A model generated the notes under the pieces. That model was not told where the DNA came from. It searched no databases and saw only the letters and a list, made by a program, of their open reading frames with translations. DNA of 64,000 nt from a virus. Both the position numbers and the translations under genes were made by a program. Where the stretch lies: positions 49,175-113,174 of the IMG/VR virus record IMGVR_UViG_3300042260_000232. One strand, given 5' to 3'. This document shows, piece after piece, positions 1-7,719 of this stretch (its first letter is position 1; each line of letters begins with the position of its first letter).

Positions 1-925
1 TGATGAATAGATCACTTGCTGGAACTTTCTTAGTTGCTGGCATAAGAAGGTCAAGGTAGTCTACGCAAATACAGTCAACTTTGACGCCAGTTTGAATCTG
101 AAGTTCTTTCAGGTATGAACGCAAGTCATTCACAGTTGAGCCTGATGGTAGGTATTTTACTCGTAGCATACCAGATTTCTTTGCCTTCATCTTGACATGA
201 AGTTCAACATCATCCAACTCTTTAAAAATCTTCTTTGTGCCACGGTCAGTTTCCATTGCATACATACGCATACAGGATAGACCTTCACTCAATTCTAAGG
301 TGAAGTAAACACAGTTTAGTCCCATCTCTGCCCAATTCAACGACATGTTTTGCATGAATAGAGACTTACCAGCACCAGAACCACCAGCAAAAATAGTAAT
401 TTCGCCACGGTTGATGCCACCATACAACTTGTCATCTAACGATTTCCAGCCAGTAGTGATTTGTCCGTTTTTGCTTTTTAGTGCCTCAAGAATCCCTCTT
501 GGATCAGCAAAGAAGTCTGTGCCTAATGAACGTGCAAGACCAATCTGAACTGCTTCTTTGATACGCAGTTCAACTTCGCCATACTTTCCAGCTTCCAACA
601 AATCTGTGCTATCAATGATAGCCTTCTCAATAGCCTTATGACGACAGAAAATTTCAAACTCATCAACAAACCATTCGGAGTGTTGTGCAATATTGTCCAG
701 TTTTTCTACTGTTTGCCCCGTCTCTGCTTTAATCATCTGAGGACTTGGCATTGACGAATATTTTTCACTATATGAAATGATTTCGGATACAACTGGACGA
801 ATACTACGATCAAAATATTCAGGCTTGATGATGCCCCGAACCCGTGTGTATAGTTCAGGATCAGTCAACATAAACTGAACAAATAGTTTTTGTAAATCTG
901 GGGTGTAATTTTTAATATCTGACAC
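1..925 (-). CDS. 41: Replicative DNA helicase, T4 gp41 / DnaB family (C-terminus outside window)
   Basis: This is the hexameric 5'-3' helicase that unwinds the phage replication fork and partners with the gp61 primase encoded just upstream. About 308 codons are present. After an N-terminal helical domain there is a RecA-like core with Walker A GGSGAGKS at residues 181-188 and a later segment with the CVDYLDLL Walker B-like motif, both typical of DnaB/gp41. The start is GTG, chosen because GAAGGAGA lies just upstream and the frame is open from there. The gene runs off the left edge, so its C-terminal part is missing from the window, not from the phage. The 61-41 order matches T4-like primosome operons. 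Confidence 0.93.
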   Translation of the reverse strand, partial: MSDIKNYTPDLQKLFVQFMLTDPELYTRVRGIIKPEYFDRSIRPVVSEIISYSEKYSSMPSPQMIKAETGQTVEKLDNIAQHSEWFVDEFEIFCRHKAIEKAIIDSTDLLEAGKYGEVELRIKEAVQIGLARSLGTDFFADPRGILEALKSKNGQITTGWKSLDDKLYGGINRGEITIFAGGSGAGKSLFMQNMSLNWAEMGLNCVYFTLELSEGLSCMRMYAMETDRGTKKIFKELDDVELHVKMKAKKSGMLRVKYLPSGSTVNDLRSYLKELQIQTGVKVDCICVDYLDLLMPATKKVPASDLFI

Positions 926-948
926 TATCTCTCCTTCGTGAATCAGAA

Positions 949-1950
949 TCACTTTATTTTTAGTTTAACATTTATTTTGGTAGTGTTTGAAATTCTACCA
1001 TCAATTATACTCTTTAGGGTATAAAACTTTCCGTATCTATTTACAGCATCAGCCGCATCTTTAATGTTTGGTTCCCATTCTGGAAAGGAAACGCTCCATC
1101 CATTCTCAATCGCTTGCTTTGCAAGTTTCTTCCCTGCATTGTCTCTATCTGGACAAACGATTATCTCGCCTTTATATTGGTTTAGATAGTCAATCTGTGC
1201 CTGTCCAGCTTCATTTGACAATACCCCGACACAATCTAAAGCGGCAGCATCAATTACTCCCTCAACCACAATAAGAAACTTTGTAGGTTCCGCAATTTTA
1301 TGAATATTATACAAATATCCATTAGGTGCTTGGGCAAGATATTTAGTTTCAGACCTTCCAGTGATGTCTCTTGCCGCATATCCGACAATTGTATTACCTT
1401 GAAAATACGGAAATATCACTCGCTTGCGAAACTTCATGTCATTGCACCAATAGGCATCTACATGGTCATAAACACCTCTGTCTACAAGATACTTAGCAGC
1501 ATATATGCTATTTTCAGGTGGTTCATCTGCCATCATAAGCCATTCACTTAATGGAAATGTGCCTTTTGGCAATTCTACTTCTGGAAAGGTAGGCAGTGAA
1601 ATGGTATTATGAGTTGGCATGAAGAAACTGGGACCACTTGATAGCTCCTTTTCTCGGATGCTATCAAGTTGCAATCTCTTTATATCACTATCTGGTATTC
1701 CCAACAGCTTCATAAATCGCAAGAACTTCTTGTTGATGGTTCTTCCCTTACGATGTGAGGCAGTAAAACCACAGTTGAAACAATGATATGAAATCAAATC
1801 AGGTTCAAACCGAATACCACCTCTCATACGGGTGTCGGGTCGTGGTTCTCCATTATCAACACAGCAAGGACAGTTGAATGACCTCCAACCGCCCGAACTG
1901 TTCCTGCTGTTACTTGGAATATATGATAATACTACTTCTTGAAGATTCAT
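949..1950 (-). CDS. 61: DNA primase, T4 gp61 family
   Basis: The product makes RNA primers for lagging-strand synthesis and works with gp41. It has an N-terminal zinc-binding domain with CPCC at residues 27-30 and CFNC at 57-60. A TOPRIM-type catalytic domain follows, with VVEG near residue 228 and a DRDNAGK segment near 270. Length (333 residues) fits gp61. The ATG at 1950 is preferred; a TTG three codons upstream would also work. The spacing from GGTGAG to the ATG is very short, so the start is less certain than the identity. Confidence 0.92.
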   Translation of the reverse strand: MNLQEVVLSYIPSNSRNSSGGWRSFNCPCCVDNGEPRPDTRMRGGIRFEPDLISYHCFNCGFTASHRKGRTINKKFLRFMKLLGIPDSDIKRLQLDSIREKELSSGPSFFMPTHNTISLPTFPEVELPKGTFPLSEWLMMADEPPENSIYAAKYLVDRGVYDHVDAYWCNDMKFRKRVIFPYFQGNTIVGYAARDITGRSETKYLAQAPNGYLYNIHKIAEPTKFLIVVEGVIDAAALDCVGVLSNEAGQAQIDYLNQYKGEIIVCPDRDNAGKKLAKQAIENGWSVSFPEWEPNIKDAADAVNRYGKFYTLKSIIDGRISNTTKINVKLKIK

Positions 1951-1957
1951 ACTCACC

Positions 1958-1986
1958 AATATATATCATTGGAGCCGAAAAGTCAA
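1958..1986 (-). promoter_or_regulatory. Possible sigma70-type promoter before the primase gene
   Basis: TTGACT, 17 bases, then TATATT. Transcription would begin at or next to the primase ATG and give an almost leaderless mRNA, which weakens the call. The box lies immediately downstream of the stop of the preceding virion gene. Confidence 0.4.
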
Positions 1987-1987
1987 G

Positions 1988-2788
1988 TTAGTTTCGAAGA
2001 AGAATCTTGGATATTGAGCCAGTGGTGTTTGTATACACAACTCTCAACCAGTTCACGTTTGCCTGAACTACATACGCTTGAACACCAGTCTCGTTATTGA
2101 TTGTGATGGAAGAATCATACAGCAAACGAGGTGTCAAGTCAAACCAATCAGAATCACTTGAACTTGGTTGAACACTCAAATCACCCTGAATAGTCACGGT
2201 CCCTGTAAACCCTTCGTAGTATATGGCTATAGTATGAAGTGATTTTGACTTCACGGTATTTCCTGCACCATCAAAAACGGTTGATATGTGCTTGATGCCA
2301 TCATAAAAGAAGATAGAAGTTTCTTGTGAATCTTCAAACTCTGGATACACATCGTCAATAACTTCAATAACACCCTTGGCATTGTCGTATGTGTCAGTGT
2401 ATATGATTTGCTCAACCCCATCTTGAACGGTATACATCGCAAATGTATAAAATCCTTCTGGAAGCATTATAGTATCAGCGGTGGGAATCACAAGAGACGC
2501 CAACCCTTTTGTTGCATTTTCAACAGTTGGATACATGAAAAGGACATTTTCTCTGGACTGACGGTCATACATTTTGAATATCAAGGTTTTGTTTGTAAGG
2601 TCAACAGGCTTACGGTCTGTATCTCTTATACGAAATCTCAGAGTATTATCTATACCCTTGTGTAGTTTGTGATGTCCATCATACATCGGCATGTTCCCCA
2701 AATATGCTGTGGCACTAGCTGTGTTGGTTGAATCCAGACACACCAGTTCTATTTCTCTGTTATATTGAAATACATTTACATTTATCAT
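1988..2788 (-). CDS. Probable baseplate/tail virion protein, BppU N-terminus-like
   Basis: A 266-residue protein without signal peptide or membrane segments. The N-terminal half reads as a beta-sandwich of the type found at the N-terminus of phage upper-baseplate proteins: a run with RFRIRD, then DLTNKTLIFKMYD, and later a LPEGFYTFAMYTV strand. The C-terminal half is rich in Thr, Ser and aromatic residues and ends in short beta strands, as in receptor-facing tail parts. Assignment rests on this pattern, not on a recognised T4 gene. It stands apart from the main late block, next to the primase gene. A CATAAATA box lies too close to the ATG to be a convincing promoter. Confidence 0.5.
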   Translation of the reverse strand: MINVNVFQYNREIELVCLDSTNTASATAYLGNMPMYDGHHKLHKGIDNTLRFRIRDTDRKPVDLTNKTLIFKMYDRQSRENVLFMYPTVENATKGLASLVIPTADTIMLPEGFYTFAMYTVQDGVEQIIYTDTYDNAKGVIEVIDDVYPEFEDSQETSIFFYDGIKHISTVFDGAGNTVKSKSLHTIAIYYEGFTGTVTIQGDLSVQPSSSDSDWFDLTPRLLYDSSITINNETGVQAYVVQANVNWLRVVYTNTTGSISKILLRN

Positions 2789-2793
2789 AGATA
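2765..2793 (+). promoter_or_regulatory. Possible plus-strand promoter
   Basis: TTGAAA, 17 bases, TAGATA. It would start transcription near position 2800 and serve the single plus-strand gene that follows. It lies within the 5' end of the divergent gene, so the match could be chance. Confidence 0.35.
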
Positions 2794-2813
2794 TATTTAT
2801 GCTAAATATAATT

Positions 2814-3203
2814 ATGTTTGATAATGAAAAAAAAGAATGGATACAAGAGAATTACCCGTATTTCTCCTATATTCAATATGGCAAAAAAGATTACACATAC
2901 TACCTCGGTATTTTAATTAATACCGACCCCACTATAACATCTTTATACAACTTTGAAAAGATTTCATCGCCAGACGAAAGAAAAAGTTTTGTAGAACTTG
3001 GTGAGCAATGGTGGTGGGAATCAAATAGACTTATTCCCATCAATATATTTTTAGGGGCGCAAATCTCCCCTTTCAAGTATTCAATAGTAAATATGAATAC
3101 AAAAGATGTTGAGATATTGTGGGGTCCAGAAACAAGTCTTACAAATATTATACAGAAGCGTGTGAAGAGGCGTTCAATACAGCTTGTTCGCAAATTAGAT
3201 TAA
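2814..3203 (+). CDS. Conserved T4-like phage hypothetical protein, plus strand
   Basis: An isolated plus-strand gene between two minus-strand blocks. The protein is about 129 residues, acidic-aromatic in its N-terminal half, with a central ELGEQWWWESNRLIPINIF segment and a basic tail (KRVKRRSIQLVRK). This layout looks like a small protein conserved in T4-like marine phages; I know no function. An ATG five codons upstream (2799) is also open, but a possible promoter would start transcription at about 2800, favouring 2814. No Shine-Dalgarno is visible for either. Its last 56 bases overlap the end of the convergent minus-strand gene. Confidence 0.65.
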   Translation: MFDNEKKEWIQENYPYFSYIQYGKKDYTYYLGILINTDPTITSLYNFEKISSPDERKSFVELGEQWWWESNRLIPINIFLGAQISPFKYSIVNMNTKDVEILWGPETSLTNIIQKRVKRRSIQLVRKLD

Positions 3204-3753
3204 GTTGAACTACCACGGCAGTTGCATAAGAAATAGCATGTGATTTCTTGAAGTAGTAGCCTGTATCGTCATCTGGTTTTACCCAAACTTCTTGCATAAT
3301 TGCTTGCCATCCCTGGCGAATAAGATGTTTCTTGGCTGGTCTTATAACTGCCAAAACCGCAGCCAATTGTTCAATTGACTTCGGCTTCAATAAACTTACC
3401 GTATCATAATGATTATGAATATGAGCAAGTTGCGATACTATATCTTTCTCTTCTAATAGTTCCCAAAACGGCTCGGTTGAAATCAAGCGGTCAAGATGTG
3501 CTTCATCCTTGATACCAGAATACAGACTGTTATTTAGAAAGTCTATCTTAAAATATCCACGCTCTTCTGCTTGCCTAAAATCAATCGCAGCAAATCCAGT
3601 GAGAGGGTCATGTGGAATAGGATTGAAATACACACCACTATTATGTTTTTTCAATACGTTCTCTTGACGAGTAGTCGCTGGAATATGCTTTATGAACCGA
3701 AGAATATCGTCTCGGTTCACAAAGTCAATGTCAATGTCGGTTGAAATCTTCAT
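3148..3753 (-). CDS. Hypothetical protein with DnaE (Pol III alpha)-like motifs
   Basis: About 201 residues. The N-terminus carries DIDIDF followed by a NRDDIL helix, and further on GYFKIDFLNNSLYSGI. Both resemble the palm region of bacterial DNA polymerase III alpha, where an acidic xDIDIDF strand and a K(x)DFLG strand sit near the active site. The protein is far too short to be a polymerase, and the usual downstream fingers are not recognisable. It could be a domesticated fragment or a coincidental match. ATG at 3753 is chosen because it overlaps the stop of the preceding gene (ATGA); a TTG two codons upstream is less likely. It ends in a convergent overlap with a plus-strand gene. Confidence 0.7.
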   Translation of the reverse strand: MKISTDIDIDFVNRDDILRFIKHIPATTRQENVLKKHNSGVYFNPIPHDPLTGFAAIDFRQAEERGYFKIDFLNNSLYSGIKDEAHLDRLISTEPFWELLEEKDIVSQLAHIHNHYDTVSLLKPKSIEQLAAVLAVIRPAKKHLIRQGWQAIMQEVWVKPDDDTGYYFKKSHAISYATAVVVQLNLICEQAVLNASSHASV

Positions 3754-4037
3754 TGCCAAACTACCAAAAAGTATGCGGCATCATCTGAACTCTTGAAATA
3801 GATGCGCCGTCTATAAAATACAAACTCATCCTGACAATTATCTTCACACCATATCACATTACTGTTAACTGAATTTGGAATAAGTGTTTTTTGTGGCGGA
3901 AGTTTACCAAGATCAACTAACGTCCAAGATTCGTATTCATTGTGGCTGAACTCACTCACATACCTACGTTGATTCTTCGATCTCTTTACGAGAGATCGAA
4001 GACGTTCAAGTGTAGATTGTGTGCGGGAGGAAGCCAT
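3750..4037 (-). CDS. Hypothetical protein
   Basis: A 95-residue protein that I do not recognise. It starts with a basic stretch (TLERLRSLVKRSKNQRR) and continues with alternating hydrophobic and polar strands ending in YFLVVWQ. The ATG at 4037 forms TGATG with the stop of the phosphoribosyltransferase gene and has GGGAA upstream. An ATG nine codons further up, inside that gene, is the alternative. It is translationally coupled on both sides. Confidence 0.65.
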   Translation of the reverse strand: MASSRTQSTLERLRSLVKRSKNQRRYVSEFSHNEYESWTLVDLGKLPPQKTLIPNSVNSNVIWCEDNCQDEFVFYRRRIYFKSSDDAAYFLVVWQ

Positions 4038-4579
4038 CAACGTTCCCAAGGAAACGATACCCATGTATCGTTGTCAACATCGTTAAACTCTTCGCACTGA
4101 TAGTCCATTGAAACTTTTGAGTTTGCATTGTCAATCAATGCCGCGAAGCGAACATTAGTATGCCATACTTCTTCCCATGCATCTGAGTTTGGCAAGCAAG
4201 ATGAACTCCAATCCTTCATAATCCATTCCATAGCATCGCCGCCACGGTTGATGTCATCAATGATTAGAATTTGCTTTCGTGCTTCAACGCTGGATTGGCC
4301 ACCAGTGATTTGCCCTTCTGGCAATACAAACCCAAACGCATCTTCGCTCATCCAGCAATTAGTTTCAGTGTTTTCTTCCAGACCTTCTGTGGCAAGTTGA
4401 ACACATAACGTGTGCATTGGTATACCAGATATATGCGACAACATAACGGCTGGAACTAATCCACCTCGTGTAATCCCAACAATATAGTCTGGTCGCCAAT
4501 TGTCTTTATACATTTGCATCGCAATATCGCGAACTGCACGTTCAACATCATCCCATGTGTAATTTACTACTTTGGTCAT
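4037..4579 (-). CDS. Phosphoribosyltransferase-family protein
   Basis: Type I phosphoribosyltransferase fold. DYIVGITRGGLVPAVML near residues 31-47 is the N-terminal strand-loop. ILIIDDINRGGDAME at 104-118 is the PRPP-binding signature with the paired acidic residues. This family usually salvages purine or pyrimidine bases using PRPP; the substrate cannot be read here. About 180 residues, the expected length. GAGGAT precedes the ATG at good spacing. Such enzymes occur in other T4-like phages and probably support nucleotide supply during replication. Confidence 0.85.
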   Translation of the reverse strand: MTKVVNYTWDDVERAVRDIAMQMYKDNWRPDYIVGITRGGLVPAVMLSHISGIPMHTLCVQLATEGLEENTETNCWMSEDAFGFVLPEGQITGGQSSVEARKQILIIDDINRGGDAMEWIMKDWSSSCLPNSDAWEEVWHTNVRFAALIDNANSKVSMDYQCEEFNDVDNDTWVSFPWER

Positions 4580-4995
4580 TTTTCATCCTCAATTTCAGGT
4601 CCAAATAATAGAGATTCGGCAGCTTTGTATTGTGCATATAAATCTTGTAAAACTTGGTATTGTTCTAATAGTTTAGCATCAGGCACAAGAATTGTCAAGC
4701 GTTTCTCAATGGTTTCCAAACGTTCATGCAATTCAAAAAGATTGAAAGACTTATTGTAATTTTCGTTGACGCTAATATCCGTAGCGACAAAAGAAGACCC
4801 AGTATAAACTAACAGATTTCCAACATCTAATGCGCTTACGTCAAGAGTGTAGTTTGTATCAGAAGAGATATAATCTTCATCCGAAAACTCAGGTGTTCCA
4901 TAGTATTCTTCTTTATTCAAACTTCCGAACTCCCTACGGGTCACAGTCTTGCCACCATCGGGCGATTCATATATATACTTTACTTCTTCACTCAT
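4576..4995 (-). CDS. Hypothetical protein, paralogue of the next gene upstream
   Basis: About 139 residues. A variable acidic N-terminal part is followed by a predicted coiled coil: RLETIEKRLTIL, then a VLQDLYAQYKAAESLLFG helix. The C-terminal 45 residues match those of the adjacent gene almost motif for motif (EILQEIYNQYKAAEALLFG there). The two therefore look like a tandem duplication whose N-terminal parts diverged. The ATG at 4995 overlaps the preceding stop by eight bases. Function unknown; a similar LEKRL plus YK helix pair occurs in small proteins of T4-like marine phages. Confidence 0.75.
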   Translation of the reverse strand: MSEEVKYIYESPDGGKTVTRREFGSLNKEEYYGTPEFSDEDYISSDTNYTLDVSALDVGNLLVYTGSSFVATDISVNENYNKSFNLFELHERLETIEKRLTILVPDAKLLEQYQVLQDLYAQYKAAESLLFGPEIEDEK

Positions 4996-5404
4996 CGGCG
5001 TCATGTCCAAACAATAGTGCTTCCGCAGCTTTATACTGATTGTAGATTTCTTGAAGGATTTCCCACTTTTGTAGCATTTCTGGGTTTGGGTTCAAAACAC
5101 AAAGACGTTCTTCCAGCATCTTTTCTAGACGATCAATCCGATTGACCAATGCCATATGTCTGATTTCCTCAACCGAAGTAGTCGACGTGGTGCCTCCTGT
5201 GTAAGTATAACGGTCATCCCACTGCTTACCATAATAATCACTTGGGTAGTAAACCGATTTTACGTGGTCACTTATGTTAGGAGTGGTATAAGTCCACGAT
5301 GGTCCACCAGATGTGGATGCCGCACTGTTTAGCTTGTTGCTATTTGATTGAACCATTTGTTGCATGTTTGCAATAAGTTCTTGAAGGCTGTAATCATTAT
5401 CCAT
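4988..5404 (-). CDS. Hypothetical protein, tandem paralogue
   Basis: About 138 residues. Gly/Ser/Tyr-rich middle (TYTGGTTSTTS) and a C-terminal helical pair (RIDRLEKMLEERL and EILQEIYNQYKAAEALLFG) shared with its downstream neighbour. ATG at 5404 is favoured over 5410 because AAGGA then has normal spacing. No enzymatic motif is visible. The common C-terminus suggests both bind the same partner or assemble together. Confidence 0.75.
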   Translation of the reverse strand: MDNDYSLQELIANMQQMVQSNSNKLNSAASTSGGPSWTYTTPNISDHVKSVYYPSDYYGKQWDDRYTYTGGTTSTTSVEEIRHMALVNRIDRLEKMLEERLCVLNPNPEMLQKWEILQEIYNQYKAAEALLFGHDADE

Positions 5405-5591
5405 TGTCATTTTCCTTTTTTCTTAGAGTGAAAGTTCCATCGGAATTATCAAACCATTCAATAACATCCCCAGGTGCCCATCCAACCTGATTGAGCATTT
5501 CTTCACTAAACTCGATAATCAAATCTTCTTCTTTACCATTTTTCATGACAGTCGCCAACCAGCGATTGTCTCCTATTTTTTCTACGTTCAT
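5397..5591 (-). CDS. Small AbrB/SpoVT-like protein
   Basis: A 64-residue protein with the pattern GWAPGDVIEWFDNSDGTFTL, the strand-loop-strand seen in swapped-hairpin AbrB/MazE-type DNA-binding domains. Similar stand-alone proteins occur in T4-like phages. No toxin partner lies next to it, so an antitoxin role is not supported; a small DNA-binding or virion-associated role is possible. It overlaps its neighbours on both sides (ATGA upstream). Confidence 0.65.
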   Translation of the reverse strand: MNVEKIGDNRWLATVMKNGKEEDLIIEFSEEMLNQVGWAPGDVIEWFDNSDGTFTLRKKENDNG

Positions 5592-6262
5592 AATCCCGCT
5601 TTCTCTAATACATTCCGAACAAAGTTCACATCATCTTTGCGAACTTGAAACTTTCTGGTCCAGAACTCTGGGTCCATATAGTCGTTTACCAATTTTAATT
5701 CTTGGTCGGAAAACTCACTTAGGAGTTCCACACCAGAATCGCAGTTAAAAATAATCCAAGGGCTAATACGTCCAGACCGTATCCAGTAGATAATACGCGA
5801 CCGACTATTCTCCCGAAAGAATACATTAAACGGTTTATCATTCTCATTCCCCCATTCTTGCATCAATATGATACCACGTTCCAATGCCCTCTCCGCAGTT
5901 TCCTTTTTATTCAATTCATGAATATATGTTTCATACACTGCTTCGTTGCACCATTTGTCCACTGGGACACTTGAACGAATAACAAAGTCAATAAAGTTCT
6001 CAGGGTCAACCGCATTGATATGCAACATGTGCCTTCCAAACTTAGTGAAGGCGGTATAATACTGAGAACTGGCAAACTGTTCGTATGTCTTTTCTTTCTT
6101 TTCTCCCATAGAGATTTCGTAGAACCTACGAAATGCCAAGAAGCCAAGAACAACATACTTTTCATCCTTGTTCAGCCACCTACGCTTTTGTTCACATAGA
6201 TGTGCCGACAAGGTTCGTTCTCGCTGGAACGTCTTAGAGCAAAACTGACAAGTGAAACTCAT
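5588..6262 (-). CDS. Conserved phage protein with N-terminal C2H2-type zinc finger
   Basis: The protein begins with a clear zinc-finger pattern (CQFC at residues 5-8, then HLC near 21-23). A helical body of about 200 residues follows with RISPWIIFNCDSG and a C-terminal DPEFWTRKF segment. This arrangement is recognisable from T4-like cyanophage and relative genomes, where its function is unknown; nucleic-acid binding is inferred from the finger. It sits in the chain of overlapping genes downstream of uvsW. Confidence 0.75.
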   Translation of the reverse strand: MSFTCQFCSKTFQRERTLSAHLCEQKRRWLNKDEKYVVLGFLAFRRFYEISMGEKKEKTYEQFASSQYYTAFTKFGRHMLHINAVDPENFIDFVIRSSVPVDKWCNEAVYETYIHELNKKETAERALERGIILMQEWGNENDKPFNVFFRENSRSRIIYWIRSGRISPWIIFNCDSGVELLSEFSDQELKLVNDYMDPEFWTRKFQVRKDDVNFVRNVLEKAGL

Positions 6263-6744
6263 TTCGCCTTGCCTTTCTTTGATGTTTTGCCAAATATATC
6301 ATTAATTTCGCCATCTGTCAATCCCATACTGACTGCCAGAGACATTAGCTCCTTAGTGGAGTTCATCTTGCAAAACAACTCTACCTCGTCAGACTTGAAA
6401 TGGGGATACACCGACATAACAAACTGCGACACTTTGTCTTTTGTCTTGTTGCTGTGTGGCGGTTTGATCCATTCATGATACTGCCCCTTGCCTGTTCCAG
6501 TGAGGCACATTAGACGCCACATCAAATCATCATCTTTGTAAAGGTCAAGATAATGCTTATTGACAAACTCGTTTGTGTTCAGCAACGCATCGTCTTGGCC
6601 TTTACCTTTGACGCTACTTGCATAACGCAACGTGAGCCAGCTTGACCAAGATTTTCTTTCCTCATCGGTCAGGTTCTTATACCAGTCAAAGTCCTGCCGA
6701 TCTAACGCAGCAAGCATATCATTGAGAGGAATCTGTTTAGCCAA
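6259..6744 (-). CDS. Conserved T4-like phage hypothetical protein
   Basis: About 161 residues, soluble and helical. The N-terminal segment DMLAALDRQDFDWYKNLTDEE resembles a protein often found near replication genes in T4-like marine phages. The initiation codon is TTG, with GGAG about ten bases upstream; no ATG is available nearby. It overlaps both neighbours by a few bases. The Lys-rich C-terminus (KTSKKGKAK) could contact nucleic acid. Function unknown. Confidence 0.75.
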   Translation of the reverse strand: MAKQIPLNDMLAALDRQDFDWYKNLTDEERKSWSSWLTLRYASSVKGKGQDDALLNTNEFVNKHYLDLYKDDDLMWRLMCLTGTGKGQYHEWIKPPHSNKTKDKVSQFVMSVYPHFKSDEVELFCKMNSTKELMSLAVSMGLTDGEINDIFGKTSKKGKAK

Positions 6745-6973
6745 AGTTCATTACTCCTTGCATCTTTTCTATTGTTACATCAAACATAAGTGAAATGTAT
6801 GAGCAGTCTTGTAACGTCATCTTCTCAAATACATATATGCACCCGTTGTTGGATTCTATTATCTTTGAGTATGGTCGCATACGGTTTTTATATATGAAGG
6901 CTTCAAATGAAGCGGATGCAGTGAACGACACATACAAACTTACATCATACAAAGTGTCGCTGTCCGCTAACAT
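6737..6973 (-). CDS. Small hypothetical protein
   Basis: A 78-residue protein with alternating beta-like segments and no recognised motif. The start is preceded by GGAAGGAT and overlaps the end of the upstream gene by 29 bases. Membership of the overlapping operon is the best evidence that it is real. Confidence 0.6.
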   Translation of the reverse strand: MLADSDTLYDVSLYVSFTASASFEAFIYKNRMRPYSKIIESNNGCIYVFEKMTLQDCSYISLMFDVTIEKMQGVMNFG

Positions 6974-7208
6974 AGTTTATCCTTCCTCCAAACATCATAC
7001 AAAACGTAGCCGCATCCAACTCATGTTCAAATGCAAAATAACAAGCAATATCCATCTTGTCCTGCACAGAACCAGGCAGATATCCTATATCTCTCTGGTC
7101 ATATATATCGTCCTTGTATGAAGTGGCATACGAAATACCAGCGTTGTCACACCAGTTTCTTGCCTCTTTCATAGATTCGCGATTAGCTTTGTATATGATT
7201 TTATACAT
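6945..7208 (-). CDS. Small hypothetical protein
   Basis: About 87 residues. The ATG at 7208 shares an A with the upstream stop (TAATG), which is why this start was chosen over an earlier open ATG. The N-terminal helix MYKIIYKANRESMKEARNW is followed by a Tyr/Asp-rich stretch. No family recognised. Confidence 0.65.
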   Translation of the reverse strand: MYKIIYKANRESMKEARNWCDNAGISYATSYKDDIYDQRDIGYLPGSVQDKMDIACYFAFEHELDAATFCMMFGGRINYVSGQRHFV

Positions 7209-7672
7209 TAGAAGAAGTCGTAGCTGTTCAATACATCTGGTATACGGTTCATATCCTTCACGAAATATGCACAACGAGGGCTGGATTTATGTTCGAGTGG
7301 TATTGCCAGTATATGCCCATATTTGAGTTTTGGCAAGAACCATTTTACATCAGCAAAAATATTATTCACACGGATTGGTGCCCATTCTTGGGAAAATCCA
7401 TTCAGCGGGTTCGTAATAATCGTCTGAAAGTCTCGTTCATTAATACTTGTGAGTGGAACAAATTCCAATTGCCCCAAGTCACGGTCACCAATCAAAATGT
7501 TCCAATCAAGTGGCATTTCAATGACATGATTGCCAATTGACAAACTGATGCTTGGCGTATTAAAGGTCTCAATAAAGACCAATGGGATAAAAAAGAAGTC
7601 TGGTTCTGATTTGTCCGACACATCCATGACACAATAACGAATATCTTCTATTTCATCAGGAAGGTCATTCAT
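7208..7672 (-). CDS. Conserved phage hypothetical protein
   Basis: A 154-residue, mostly beta protein. Features are LDWNILIGDRDLGQLEFVPL in the middle and PKLKYGHILAIPLEHK near the C-terminus, a pattern I associate with an uncharacterised protein of T4-like phages. It lies directly downstream of uvsW and begins the chain of overlapping genes. No catalytic motif is evident. Confidence 0.7.
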   Translation of the reverse strand: MNDLPDEIEDIRYCVMDVSDKSEPDFFFIPLVFIETFNTPSISLSIGNHVIEMPLDWNILIGDRDLGQLEFVPLTSINERDFQTIITNPLNGFSQEWAPIRVNNIFADVKWFLPKLKYGHILAIPLEHKSSPRCAYFVKDMNRIPDVLNSYDFF

Positions 7673-7719
7673 TTCAAAACAAGTATTTTCGGGGGTTAGT
7701 ATTTTAATTTTTCTTCTCC

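Noticed and set aside
2794-2801. CATAAATA box before the baseplate-like gene
   Set aside because: It ends only a few bases from the ATG, so a transcript from it would start at or inside the gene. It was not listed as a late promoter.
5397-5591. Toxin-antitoxin reading of the AbrB-like protein
   Set aside because: No toxin-like partner overlaps or adjoins it; both neighbours are recognisable phage hypothetical proteins.
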